The position numbers and the translations under genes were made by a program. The notes under the pieces are model-generated. The model made no database searches, was not told where the DNA came from, and saw only the letters and a list, made by a program, of their open reading frames with translations. Source: Haloterrigena turkmenica DSM 5511 (GTDB taxonomy: Archaea; Halobacteriota; Halobacteria; Halobacteriales; Natrialbaceae). From it: a stretch of DNA of 64,000 nt. The stretch lies in NCBI RefSeq assembly GCF_000025325.1, contig NC_013743.1, forward strand, positions 744,001 through 808,000, in the 5' to 3' direction. The first letter of the stretch is position 1. Each line of letters starts with the position of its first letter. Below are positions 42,952 through 51,134 of this stretch, one piece after another.

Positions 42952-43466
42952 CTAATACCACACTCCAGATCGCTGTATTTTACCATAATACAAAGGAATA
43001 GTGGAAAAATATTTACTATTGCGCGGTTGATTCTCACAGGAGTGTACAAGACAAGGGAGGGCGGCCACGGGAGCGAAGTGGTACCGAGCGACTGTTGCCG
43101 TCTGTCGATGTCCGAGTCGTCGCCCGCCGCGACGCCGTGGATGCCGTCTGCCGGGTTCTCGACGCCGTGGCCCAGCAGGAATCGCGGCTGGTCCAGACCT
43201 ACCTATTGGCCGCCTCTAAGGGATCTGCTGGCTGCGCTGCGTCGGTCGTTCGCTCTGGCCCCATCCAGATACAGGTTCGCTTCCGCTGTTCCCCGCTACT
43301 GCTTGCCCGTTCGGCTGTCTAGGGAACCATCTTTCCCTGATCGGACGGCGATCCGTGCTCGCGGCACCCGCCGCGGACTCTCGTCTCAGTTTTCTCTGAG
43401 TCCGCAAAACACGTTCGCGGTCGTCTGATTGTGTTTCGTCGCCTCGAGCCGGCCGCTCGGGACGGA
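42952..43466. other. 515-bp intergenic region
   Basis: The left ~90 bases are AT-rich and hold the promoter of the M24-like gene. The remainder has coding-like GC content but no reading frame I can defend; translations are basic or low-complexity. It may contain decayed sequence. No RNA gene was recognised. Confidence 0.4.
42976..42983 (-). promoter_or_regulatory. TATA box of the M24-like gene
   Basis: On the minus strand GTAAAATA lies 25-32 bases before the ATG at 42951, consistent with a leaderless transcript. Confidence 0.5.
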
Positions 43467-43790
43467 CTACGCCGTCCCGGTGGACTCGAGGTGGGCCTCG
43501 AGTCGGTCGGCGACGTCCGATCCGTGGACGCGGTCCTGATCCGGAATGTCCTCGCGCTCGAGATAGTCACCCATCACGTCGGCGAGTCGTCGCGTCTGGA
43601 GTCCAGTGAGTACCTCCGTGTTGTCTCCAGACTCGACGGCCTCGAGCAGTTCGATCGCCCACGCCGGCGGGGTCTCGTCTGCATCGATCGCGTCGTCGAT
43701 ATAGCCCGCGAGGATGGCGTGAACGACCCATTGCTCGTCTCTGGAGAGCGTGACCTCGTGCGTCTCGGCTTCCGGTGGTTGGGAACTCAT
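43467..43790 (-). CDS. Conserved small haloarchaeal protein (DUF7853-like)
   Basis: A 107-residue acidic helical protein: MSSQPPEAETHEVTLSRDEQWVVHAILAGYIDDAIDADETPPAWAIELLEAVESGDNTEVLTGLQTRRLADVMGDYLEREDIPDQDRVHGSDVADRLEAHL. The LSRDEQWVVHAIL start and the ELLEAVE-x-L-T-x-x-QTRRLADVM middle match a small haloarchaeal family I recall as DUF7853, though I am not certain of the number. Function is unknown. It is divergent from the sulfatase-like gene of the glycan cluster (gap about 200 bases). Confidence 0.65.
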   Translation of the reverse strand: MSSQPPEAETHEVTLSRDEQWVVHAILAGYIDDAIDADETPPAWAIELLEAVESGDNTEVLTGLQTRRLADVMGDYLEREDIPDQDRVHGSDVADRLEAHLESTGTA

Positions 43791-43990
43791 TACGTCACAC
43801 GGACCGTTTTCATCGGTCCTCGGGCGAGGCTACGAACTACCGTATAATAAGCCTTGTTACCGAATCACATATCTCCGTCTCGTGTCGCGATTCGAGCCGA
43901 CGGAGCCCGCGGTGACGACTGACCGTTCGGTTCGCCGATCAAAAGCTACTAACAGAATCGTCTCCAGCCAGTATACAGGAGCCGACGCCG

Positions 43991-45061
43991 ATGGATCTCG
44001 CGACGCTATCCGAGACGATCGCGACCGGTCGCCTCGGCCGTGCGCTCTCGCGGCTCGTACCCGCGACGACCGTCTGGGACCGTGAGTGGGACATCTGCTG
44101 TATTCTCGACGGCTGCCGGCTCGACCTCATGCGCGAGGCGGCCGCGGCCGGCCACGAGGCCCTGCCCGGACCCGACGGGGTCGACTCGCTGTGGTCGGTC
44201 GGCTCGCAGTCGGCCGAGTGGATGGACCGAACCTTCGCGCCCGCCTACCGCGAGGAGATGGCTCGCACCGCGTACGTGACCGGCAACCCCTTTTCCTCCC
44301 AGTCCTGCGAGCACATTCTCGTCACCTCCGACGAGGTGCTGCCGCTGTCCGGGGCCGACTTCGGCGTCTTCCACGAGGCCTGGCGGGACGACTGGATCGA
44401 CGACGGCATCTCGACGATCCCGCCCGAGTCGCTGACCGACGCCGCGATCGCGATCTGGCGCCGCCGCGAGGAACTCGGCGTCGATCGCGTCCTCGTCCAC
44501 TACATGCAGCCCCACGCGCCGTTCCGGTCCCGGCCGGAGTGGTTCTTCGGCTCGGCCGACATCGAACACTGGGGCCAGTTCGCCGACGACGAGGACGGCG
44601 ACGATTCGGCGGCCGAGGATAACGAACTCGATCTCGACCTCGAGGACCTCACGACCGAGGAGCGGGAGGCCCTCGAGGCCTTCGCCGAGGCCGACGACGA
44701 CGAGGGGTCGATGAACGACCCCTGGCTGCGGGTCCGCGACGGTGATCTGGCCTTCGAGGCGGTCTGGCGGGCCTACCGGGACAACCTCGAGTGGGTGGTA
44801 GACGACGTCGCGCGCGTACTCGAGAACTGCGACGGCCGCGTGGCGATGACCAGCGACCACGGTAACGCGCTCGGCGAGTTCGGCGTCTGGTCGCACCCGC
44901 CTGGGACGCCGGTGCCCGCGTTGCGACGCGTCCCGTGGGTCGTCCGCGAGGGGCGGGATCTGGGTACCTGCGATCCGGCGCTCCCGGACCCGATCCGCGA
45001 CGGACGGCGTACCGAGGGCGACGACGTCGAGTCGCGCCTCGGGGCGCTGGGATACCGGTGA
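43991..45061 (+). CDS. Sulfatase/alkaline-phosphatase-superfamily protein of a glycan cluster
   Basis: A 356-residue member of the alkaline-phosphatase superfamily. The metal-site pieces are visible: ICCILDGCRLDLMREAAAAG (first Asp region, ~residue 40) and AMTSDHGNALGEFGVWSH (Asp-His region, ~290). MQPHAPF-type substrate-site sequence lies near 175. The formylglycine Cys/Ser-x-Pro-x-Arg motif of true sulfatases is not apparent. A 50-residue acidic insertion (DEDGDDSAAEDNELDLDLEDL) around residue 200 is halophile-specific. It overlaps the methyltransferase gene by four bases (GTGA) and lies across from the GT4 cluster, suggesting a role in surface polysaccharide modification (inference). Confidence 0.75.
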   Translation: MDLATLSETIATGRLGRALSRLVPATTVWDREWDICCILDGCRLDLMREAAAAGHEALPGPDGVDSLWSVGSQSAEWMDRTFAPAYREEMARTAYVTGNPFSSQSCEHILVTSDEVLPLSGADFGVFHEAWRDDWIDDGISTIPPESLTDAAIAIWRRREELGVDRVLVHYMQPHAPFRSRPEWFFGSADIEHWGQFADDEDGDDSAAEDNELDLDLEDLTTEEREALEAFAEADDDEGSMNDPWLRVRDGDLAFEAVWRAYRDNLEWVVDDVARVLENCDGRVAMTSDHGNALGEFGVWSHPPGTPVPALRRVPWVVREGRDLGTCDPALPDPIRDGRRTEGDDVESRLGALGYR

Positions 45062-45807
45062 CGGTCCGCGGTACGCTCCGGGACGCGATTTATGCGGTGC
45101 GGAAGGCCCGACTGAGACTCGAGCGCCGGCGGCTCGACTACGGCCGCGAGACTCGAGACCGAGCCGAGCGGCTGTCCGAGATTCTGCCGGCCTCCGTCGC
45201 GGAGCTTCGAGGGTACGAACGCGAATACGAGGACCTCGAGTGGTTTCACGACACTTACGCCGACCGCGTGGCGGAGATTCACGAGACCGGTGTCGCCGCC
45301 GACACCACCCACTGGCGCGACGGCGCGACGCTGTACGTCGTCTGTCGCGCCCTCGAGGTCGAGACCGCGGTCGAGACTGGCGTTCTCTTCGGATCGTTCG
45401 ACGCCCACGTGCTGGCGGCGATGGAACGAAACGGCGGCGGGACGCTACACGCGGTCGATCTACCCGGTGGCCCGCCCGGTCGGTTCGACTACGGCCACCT
45501 GATTCCGGATCGGTGCCGCGATCGGTGGGAACTGCATCGGGGCGACGCGCGAGACGTGGTGCCGGAGTTGCTCGAGGCCGTCGGTCCCGTCGACCTCTTC
45601 TTGCACGATTCGGACCACCGACTGCCACACATGCGCTTCGAGTACGAGACGGCGCTGTCGCACCTCGAGGCCGGCGGCGTCTTGGCGAGTCACGACGTGC
45701 GGCTCTCGAGGCTGTTCGATCGGTTCACGGACGCGAACGACCTGCCCGCGTGCGTCGTTTGCGATACGGGAATCGCACGGGTTTCCTCGTCCGAGGGGAC
45801 GGAGTGA
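45058..45807 (+). CDS. Class I SAM-dependent methyltransferase (Methyltransf_24 type)
   Basis: A 249-residue methyltransferase read from a GTG at 45058 that overlaps the sulfatase-like stop. The N-terminal ~80 residues are helical and Arg/Glu-rich. The SAM site starts near residue 100 (TAVETGVLFGSFDAHVLAAMERNGGGTLHAVDLPGG). DLFLHDSDHRLPHMRFEYETALSHLEAGGVLASHDV follows, a D-x-x-H-x-x-x-D pattern typical of Methyltransf_24 sugar/hydroxyl methyltransferases. It is translationally coupled to the sulfatase-like gene. The likely substrate is a sugar or lipid-linked glycan, but that is inference from the cluster. Confidence 0.82.
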   Translation: MTVRGTLRDAIYAVRKARLRLERRRLDYGRETRDRAERLSEILPASVAELRGYEREYEDLEWFHDTYADRVAEIHETGVAADTTHWRDGATLYVVCRALEVETAVETGVLFGSFDAHVLAAMERNGGGTLHAVDLPGGPPGRFDYGHLIPDRCRDRWELHRGDARDVVPELLEAVGPVDLFLHDSDHRLPHMRFEYETALSHLEAGGVLASHDVRLSRLFDRFTDANDLPACVVCDTGIARVSSSEGTE

Positions 45808-45905
45808 GCGAACCCGCCTGAGCGACGAACGGGGACGTGCTCGGACGACAATCCGTTGAATAACGCGCGCAGCGATCTTTTCAGTGCGTTCGTGCTAGGG
45901 GCCCC

Positions 45906-46040
45906 GTGGTTCGACTCTCGACTATCGTCATACTCGTCGGGCTCGTACGGTTCACGCCACTACCGCCGCCACTGGGGATCGTTCTCGGGGCGACCCTGAT
46001 ACTCGCCGGAGTCGTGCTCAGAGTCTTCACGGACAAATAA
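45906..46040 (+). CDS. Very small membrane protein
   Basis: A 44-residue hydrophobic protein from the GTG at 45906: VVRLSTIVILVGLVRFTPLPPPLGIVLGATLILAGVVLRVFTDK, where the pieces VVRLSTIVILVGLV and LGIVLGATLILAGVVLRV form two short helices around a Pro-rich turn. Similar tiny proteins with a central Pro cluster recur in haloarchaea, but I cannot name the family. It is too short to be caught by usual gene thresholds. Confidence 0.5.
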   Translation: MVRLSTIVILVGLVRFTPLPPPLGIVLGATLILAGVVLRVFTDK

Positions 46041-46090
46041 CGCGTTTGCACCGAGCGAGACCTGTTACACCGCGAGCGTCGCACTCGAGG

Positions 46091-47146
46091 TCACTCCGGC
46101 TGCGGGTCGGTGAAGAGATCCGCAGCGGCGGAGAGCCCCGAGAGCGCGTCCGCCGCCAGCACCGCGGCCGCGCCGGTCCAGGTCGGCCGCTCGCCCGGCC
46201 AGAACGCCTCGTCCTCGAACTGGTAGCCCGTCCAGAAGACGCCATCGTCGTCGGTCCACTGGAACAGCCACTCGAGGATCTCACGCGCGCGCTCCGTCCG
46301 GCCGACCGCGGCCAGCGAGAGCGCGAGTTCACAGGACTCGGCGACGGTCACCCAGGGCTCGTCTGCGACGCAGCGACAGCCCAGTTCCTCCTCGAGGAAC
46401 CGATCTGTGCCCGTCTCGAGCCGTTCTCGAGCGGCCGCGCCGGTCACCACGCCACAGAGGACGGGGTAGAACCAGTCCATCGCGTAGCGGGACTTGCTCT
46501 CCCAGGTTCGGTCGAACCGATCTGGCCGGCTCCGGATCGCCTCGCCGAGTCGGGACCGAGCCTCGAGCCACCGGTCGCGCGCCCCGGCACGGCCGAGAAC
46601 GTCCGCGATCGCGGCGCCGCAGGCGAGACTCTTGTAGATGGAGGCGCAGCCGGCGATCAGCGCGTCCTCGTAGACCTCGCCGTCGGGGTCGACGGTCCAG
46701 TAGATCTCGCCCGTCGGCGCCTGGTGGTCGCAAGCGAAGGCGAGGGCGTCTCGAACGGTCGGCCAGAGAGTCTCGAGAAACTCGCGGTCGCCGGTACAGA
46801 GATAGTGGTGATACGTGCCGACAGCGACGTAGGCGCTCCGGTGGGTCTCCTTGCGCGGTTCGTCGCCCTCGTGGGCGCCGTCGCCGTCCTCGCTGTCGCC
46901 GTAGGTCGCCCACAGCGCCCCGTCGTCGTGTTGAGCCTCGGTCACCCAGCGGTAGGCGTGTCGGGCGGCCTCGTCGCGGCCGGCGACCGACAGCGCCATC
47001 GCGCTCTCGACGTGGTCCCAGGGGTCGGCGGGGCCGTCGGGATACCACAGGATTAGTCCGTCCTCGCGCTGGACGCGCTCGATGTGGTCGACCGCGGGCT
47101 CGAGTTCCCAGTCGGCGAGCGACCGTGACCCGGGGCCGTCGCTCAC
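46091..47146 (-). CDS. Alpha/alpha-toroid (prenyltransferase/glycosidase-like) protein of the glycan cluster
   Basis: A 351-residue protein from the GTG at 47146, which overlaps the preceding methyltransferase stop by four bases. The sequence shows repeated helix pairs of the six-hairpin or alpha/alpha-toroid class: DWELEPAVDHIERVQREDGLILWYPDGPADPWDHVESAMALSVAGRDEAARHAYRWVTEAQ, then FLETLWPTVRDALAFACDH, SYKSLACGAAIADVLGR-like, and EILEWLFQWTDDDGVFWTGYQFED. The FFW-rich repeats resemble squalene/prenyltransferase-type or glycoside-hydrolase toroids. The substrate and catalytic residues cannot be named. Together with the GT4 and methyltransferase genes upstream it forms a three-gene transcription unit. 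Confidence 0.72.
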   Translation of the reverse strand: MSDGPGSRSLADWELEPAVDHIERVQREDGLILWYPDGPADPWDHVESAMALSVAGRDEAARHAYRWVTEAQHDDGALWATYGDSEDGDGAHEGDEPRKETHRSAYVAVGTYHHYLCTGDREFLETLWPTVRDALAFACDHQAPTGEIYWTVDPDGEVYEDALIAGCASIYKSLACGAAIADVLGRAGARDRWLEARSRLGEAIRSRPDRFDRTWESKSRYAMDWFYPVLCGVVTGAAARERLETGTDRFLEEELGCRCVADEPWVTVAESCELALSLAAVGRTERAREILEWLFQWTDDDGVFWTGYQFEDEAFWPGERPTWTGAAAVLAADALSGLSAAADLFTDPQPE

Positions 47147-47865
47147 GCTGGCCCCTCCAGTTCGAAGTAGTAGACGACGCTTTTCCCCACCAGCGGGTCG
47201 AGCGCCCGCTCGAGCAGCCGCACTGGTCGGGGCGACTCGAGAACGTCCCACTCGAGGAAGCGATCGTAGGCCCGCAGCGCCAGCGGCGCCTCATCGCGCT
47301 GGTCGCGATCCCACCAGAGACACTTCAGCCACCAGTAGGGGGCGTGCAGGGCGTGGGCGAAGTGGTCGTCGACCCGGCGGAAGCCGCGCCGTTCGATCGC
47401 GGCCTGCAGTTCATCGCGGTCGAAGATGCGGACGTGGCCACCCTCGACCTGGTGGTACTCCTCGGACAGCGCCCAGCAGACCCGCTCGGGCCCCTCGCGG
47501 GGGACGCTGACCGCGAGCGTGCCGCCCGGCTTGCAGACTCGGCGGAGTTCGTCCAGCGCCGCCTCGTAGTCGGGGATGTGCTCTAAGACCTCGGTACAGC
47601 AGACGACGTCGAAGGAACCGTCCGCGAAGGGGAGTCGGAGCGCATCGCCCGCGGCGAACGTGACCGGCACGTCCGTCTCGCCGGCGATGTACGCCTCGTA
47701 GTCCTCGCGCGCGGCGGTCAGGTTCTCCCGTCCGATGTCGATGCCGACGACCTCCCGGACGTTCTCGAGGGCGGCGGCGTGGACGTGTCGGCCCTCCCCG
47801 CAGCCGATGTCGAGCACGCGCATCCCCGGTGTCAGCGTGAGCCGGTCGAAATCGATCGTCTCCAT
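47143..47865 (-). CDS. Class I SAM-dependent methyltransferase of the glycan cluster
   Basis: A 240-residue UbiE/Methyltransf_11-type methyltransferase from the ATG at 47865: METIDFDRLTLTPGMRVLDIGCGEGRHVHAAALENVREVVGIDIG. The SAM motif DIGCGEGRH, the acidic motif II (GIDIG), and the post-II sequence GSFDVVCCTEVLEHIPDYEAALDELRRVCKPGGTLAVSVPREG are all canonical. The C-terminal ~60 residues include a hydrophobic/Trp-rich stretch (HAPYWWLKCLWWDRD), possibly a membrane-contacting lid. It follows the GT4 stop by two bases and overlaps the toroid gene, so all three are coexpressed. The acceptor is unknown. Confidence 0.88.
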   Translation of the reverse strand: METIDFDRLTLTPGMRVLDIGCGEGRHVHAAALENVREVVGIDIGRENLTAAREDYEAYIAGETDVPVTFAAGDALRLPFADGSFDVVCCTEVLEHIPDYEAALDELRRVCKPGGTLAVSVPREGPERVCWALSEEYHQVEGGHVRIFDRDELQAAIERRGFRRVDDHFAHALHAPYWWLKCLWWDRDQRDEAPLALRAYDRFLEWDVLESPRPVRLLERALDPLVGKSVVYYFELEGPA

Positions 47866-47867
47866 GA

Positions 47868-49241
47868 TCAAGCCTCTCGCGTCTGTCGGGTCTCGATCGC
47901 GGTTCGATACGTGCGAACGGTCTCGCGGGCGGCTCGCTCCCAGTCGAACTCCTCGACGATGCGCTCGCGGGCCCGCTCGCCCAGCCGATCGCGGCGGGCG
48001 TCGTCCGCGAGCAACTCGCGGATCGCGTCGGCCATCTCGCCGGCGTCGCCGGGGGCGACGAGGACGCCGGCGTCGCCGACCACCTCGGGAAGCGCACCGC
48101 CGGTGGTGGCGACGACCGGGACGCCACAGGCCATCGCCTCGCCCGCCGGGAGGCCGAAGCCCTCGTACAGCGAGGGGACGACGGCGACGTCGGCGGTGCC
48201 GTAGAGTTCGATCATCCGGTCATAGCTGATCTTGCTGTGGGTCTCGACGGCGTCCTCGATGCCTAGCTTCGAGACCAGTCGGTCGCAGTCGCCGCCCTCG
48301 TCGAACTCGCCGACGACGACGAGTTCGGCGTCGACGGCCTCGCGAACCTCGGCGAAGGCCTCGAGCAGGTAGCGGGCGCCTTTCAGGGGCACGTCGGCGC
48401 TGACGGTCGTCATCACGCGCGGGCGGTCGTACTCGCGGTCGACGGGTTCGAACAGGTCGGTGTCGATCCCGTTGTGGACGACGCGGAGCGCGTCGGGGTC
48501 GGCGCCGAAGTCAGCGACGGTGCGGCGCTTGGCCGCTTCGGAGACGGTCAGCACGTGGGGGAGATCACGAACCACCTCGCGTTGCATCCGGAGGAACCGG
48601 TACCAGCGGCGGATCAGCAGCCGCTCGCCCCAGCCGTCGGCCGCGGCGAGGGCGACGTCGCGGTCGACGGTGATCGGGTGGTGAACCGTCGCCACCACCG
48701 GGTGGCCCCGCTCGCGGAGCGTCTGCAGGCCGTAACACAGCGACTGATTGTCGTGGATCACGTCGTACTCGGGTTGCCGTTTCTCGAAGTAGTCGACGAC
48801 GCGGCGGCCGAAGGCGTAGGGGTCGGGGAAGCCGCCAGTCAGGGCGCTCAGCCACTCGTACATCGCCAGCGGGTCGCGGAGGTAGGCGGGTTCGAACTGC
48901 CCCAGCCGATCGAGTTCGTCGACGACGTTCTCGCCGGGCAGCTTCACCAGTCCGACGCCGTCGTCGAGTTCGGGGTAGGGTTTGCCCGAAATCACGTCGA
49001 CGGAGTGTCCGAGGTCGGTCAGCGCTCGGCTCAGGTACTTCACGTAGACGCCCTGGCCGCCGGAGTAGGGGTTCGATCGGTAGCTCAGCAGACAGATATC
49101 CAGCGGCTCGCCCTCGAGTCGCGCCGAGTCGGGCGACGGTCCCGTTTCCGCTGTCGATCCCGTCGCAGTCGAACGCCCCGCCGACGCGGACGAAGTGGCG
49201 ACGCTCCCCCGGAGAAGACGCCTGAACGTATCACTGACCAT
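47868..49241 (-). CDS. Glycosyltransferase family 4
   Basis: A 457-residue GT4 retaining glycosyltransferase. The N-terminal ~45 residues are low-complexity (Ser/Ala/Thr). The GT-B fold then starts: LDICLLSYRSNPYSGGQGVYVKYLSRALTDLGHSVDVISG, a typical nucleotide-free acceptor domain with GGQGVY. The C-terminal GT1-type domain has the sugar-nucleotide site EGFGLPAGEAMACGVPVVATTGGALPEVVGDAGVLV, including the E-x7-E motif (residues ~385-395). It heads a unit with a methyltransferase and a toroid protein and is read toward them. Such sets occur in haloarchaea, and the product may be a methylated surface glycan or glycolipid. This role is inference. Confidence 0.92.
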   Translation of the reverse strand: MVSDTFRRLLRGSVATSSASAGRSTATGSTAETGPSPDSARLEGEPLDICLLSYRSNPYSGGQGVYVKYLSRALTDLGHSVDVISGKPYPELDDGVGLVKLPGENVVDELDRLGQFEPAYLRDPLAMYEWLSALTGGFPDPYAFGRRVVDYFEKRQPEYDVIHDNQSLCYGLQTLRERGHPVVATVHHPITVDRDVALAAADGWGERLLIRRWYRFLRMQREVVRDLPHVLTVSEAAKRRTVADFGADPDALRVVHNGIDTDLFEPVDREYDRPRVMTTVSADVPLKGARYLLEAFAEVREAVDAELVVVGEFDEGGDCDRLVSKLGIEDAVETHSKISYDRMIELYGTADVAVVPSLYEGFGLPAGEAMACGVPVVATTGGALPEVVGDAGVLVAPGDAGEMADAIRELLADDARRDRLGERARERIVEEFDWERAARETVRTYRTAIETRQTREA

Positions 49242-49488
49242 CGCAGTCTATCCTTCATGTGTGGGCACTCACTAATAAACCTCCCGCTAGTGTACTGTTT
49301 CTAGACGGTGTCCGTCGCCGAGAGACGACGGTCTCGTTCGTCGTTTCTCGTTCGGGAGAGGCTCGAGGACTGGGCCTCGAGTCGGGTAGATAATCGGGTT
49401 TCGAGAACACCAGAATAGCAGGTAGCTGGCCGGACGGTTCGACGAAATTGTTCGAAATTCGATAATCGGATCGAGATCGTCGGTGGGG

Positions 49489-50049
49489 CTACCGAACGTC
49501 GCGTCGCATCGCGATCTCGAACCAGGGACAGAGGCGGAGCTGGCGGTACCATTCCGGGTTCGAGTGGAGTCGCTCGTAAGGGACCCACATCAGGCCCGCG
49601 ACCTCCTCCTCGTCGGGGTCGAGGCTCCGGTCGTCCAGCGTCAGCTTCAGGACGGCACAGACCTCATGTTCGACGCCCGCGTTCTCGAAGTAGCGCTTGT
49701 ACTCGAAGCGGTCAGTCAGCCGCAGGTCGCCGTACTGGTCGGGAGTAATTCCCAGTTCCTCTTCGAGACGCTGGCGGGTCGCTTCCTCCTGGCTCTGGCC
49801 CTCGACGGGGTGGGAGGCGACGGTTCCGTCCCAGTAGGTTCCCCAGAGGCGCTTGCCGGGGGCTCGCTGGGCCAGCAGGATGTTCCCCTCGCCGTCGAAG
49901 ACCAGCGACGTAAACGCCCGGTGGCGAATTCCGTCGCCGGTGTGGGCGTCGAGCCGGTTGACGAGCTCGAGTTCGGTGTCGTCGGCGTCGACGGCGATCA
50001 CGTCCTGTTCGGCGTTCTCGTGGGTGAGATCGTCCTGTGGCGTACTCAT
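49489..50049 (-). CDS. NUDIX protein, isopentenyl-diphosphate isomerase-like, catalytic Cys replaced
   Basis: A 186-residue NUDIX protein with the layout of type I isopentenyl diphosphate isomerase: RLDAHTGDGIRHRAFTSLVFDGEGNILLAQRAPGKRLWGTYWDGTVASHPVEGQSQEEATRQRLEEELGI. In true IDI the motif around the active Cys reads x-[C]-x-HP; here it is TVASHP, so Ala replaces Cys. The second catalytic region (FENAGVEHEVCAVLKL) keeps the Glu. The Nudix helix is EATRQRLEEELG. It is likely to bind a diphosphate substrate, but isomerase activity is doubtful without the Cys. Haloarchaea make isoprenoid ether lipids and often carry a type II enzyme as well. Confidence 0.8.
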   Translation of the reverse strand: MSTPQDDLTHENAEQDVIAVDADDTELELVNRLDAHTGDGIRHRAFTSLVFDGEGNILLAQRAPGKRLWGTYWDGTVASHPVEGQSQEEATRQRLEEELGITPDQYGDLRLTDRFEYKRYFENAGVEHEVCAVLKLTLDDRSLDPDEEEVAGLMWVPYERLHSNPEWYRQLRLCPWFEIAMRRDVR

Positions 50050-50129
50050 ATCCCCACAATCACAGCGGGTCTTGAAACCAGTATCGTCTCGCCGCGGCGG
50101 CGCGCGGGGCTCACGCCACGTCGTGTGCG

Positions 50130-51080
50130 TCAGACGATCCCGCCGTTCGTCACCTCCTCATCGTCCGGGTCGATCCGATACTCGTCCCCGACGGCGATCT
50201 CGAGCGCGCTCGCCTCGGTCTCGAGGTGAAGCGTCTCGGTCTCGAGCATCTCGCCGTCTAAGCTGTACTCGACGGCGCCCTCCCGGCTCTCGATCTCGAG
50301 GGCCGGCGTTCGTCGCGTGACGATGCAGTCGCTGTCGCCGTCGAACAGGCCCTTTCGGGCCGCGCCGCCGAGCAGATTCATGGCAGCGGTATCTTCGACG
50401 ATCGTCACCTCGAGCAGGCCGTCCTCGACGTCGGCCTGGGCGGTTCGCGCGCCGGTGAACCGCCGACAGTTCCCGATGAGGACGAACAGGGCCTCGCCCT
50501 CCCAGGCCCGCGCACGCTCCCCGTTCGGGCCCGTGGCCGTCGTCACCCGCAGCGGGAGCGAATCGAACTCGCCGACCATCTCGATCGTGTTCTTCACGTA
50601 CGCGAGCACGCCCAGCTCTGCCTTGCTCTCCGAGGACGTCTCGCCGCTCGCCGCGGCGGTGATCCCGCCGACGCAGGAGTTGACGAAGACGCGATCGTTC
50701 GCGACGCCGATGTCGATTCGCCGACGGCGGCCGTCCTCGATCACGTCGAACGCGTGCTCGAGTCCTCGGACTCCGATGTTCGCGGCGAAGTTGTTGCCCG
50801 TCCCCGCGGGGACGACCCCGACGGTCGTCGACTCGAGGGCGTCCGCCGCCGCGACGCCGTTGGTGACGGCGTTTATCGTCCCGTCCCCGCCGGCCGCGGC
50901 GACCAGGTCGGCCTCGGGAGCGGCCTCGCGGGCCAACCGCGTCGCGTCGCCGCTTTCCTCGGTCTTTCGAATCTCGAAGCCGCGGTCGGTCGCCAGCTCG
51001 ACGACCTCGTCGACGTGGTCCCCGCTCCCGCTTACGGGATTGAGAACCAGAACGCGGTCGCTCGCACCGTCGGATCCCAT
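50130..51080 (-). CDS. Diacylglycerol/lipid kinase (YegS/DagK family)
   Basis: A 316-residue lipid-kinase family protein from the ATG at 51080. Catalytic-domain motifs: RVLVLNPVSGSGDHVDEVVELATDRGFEIRKTEESGDATRLAREA (start of fold), AAAGGDGTINAVTNGV (the nucleotide GGDGT loop, ~residue 60), and GVVPAGTGNNFAANIGVRGLEHAF (GTGNNFA). The second domain is beta-rich and ends with VEYSLDGEMLETETLHLETE. These enzymes phosphorylate lipids; haloarchaeal substrates would be ether-linked glycerols, but this is not shown. It is divergent from the PHP-domain gene (gap 54 bases). Confidence 0.9.
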   Translation of the reverse strand: MGSDGASDRVLVLNPVSGSGDHVDEVVELATDRGFEIRKTEESGDATRLAREAAPEADLVAAAGGDGTINAVTNGVAAADALESTTVGVVPAGTGNNFAANIGVRGLEHAFDVIEDGRRRRIDIGVANDRVFVNSCVGGITAAASGETSSESKAELGVLAYVKNTIEMVGEFDSLPLRVTTATGPNGERARAWEGEALFVLIGNCRRFTGARTAQADVEDGLLEVTIVEDTAAMNLLGGAARKGLFDGDSDCIVTRRTPALEIESREGAVEYSLDGEMLETETLHLETEASALEIAVGDEYRIDPDDEEVTNGGIV

Positions 51081-51134
51081 ACTACAGGAGATGCCGGCCG
51101 CACGCAAAAGGGTCTGCCCGGCGTTTGCCCTTCC

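Noticed and set aside
43095-43322. Possible small gene on the plus strand in the 43.0-43.4 kb gap
   Set aside because: Translation is unconserved-looking, basic and Cys-containing, with no plausible promoter spacing or fold; more likely non-coding.
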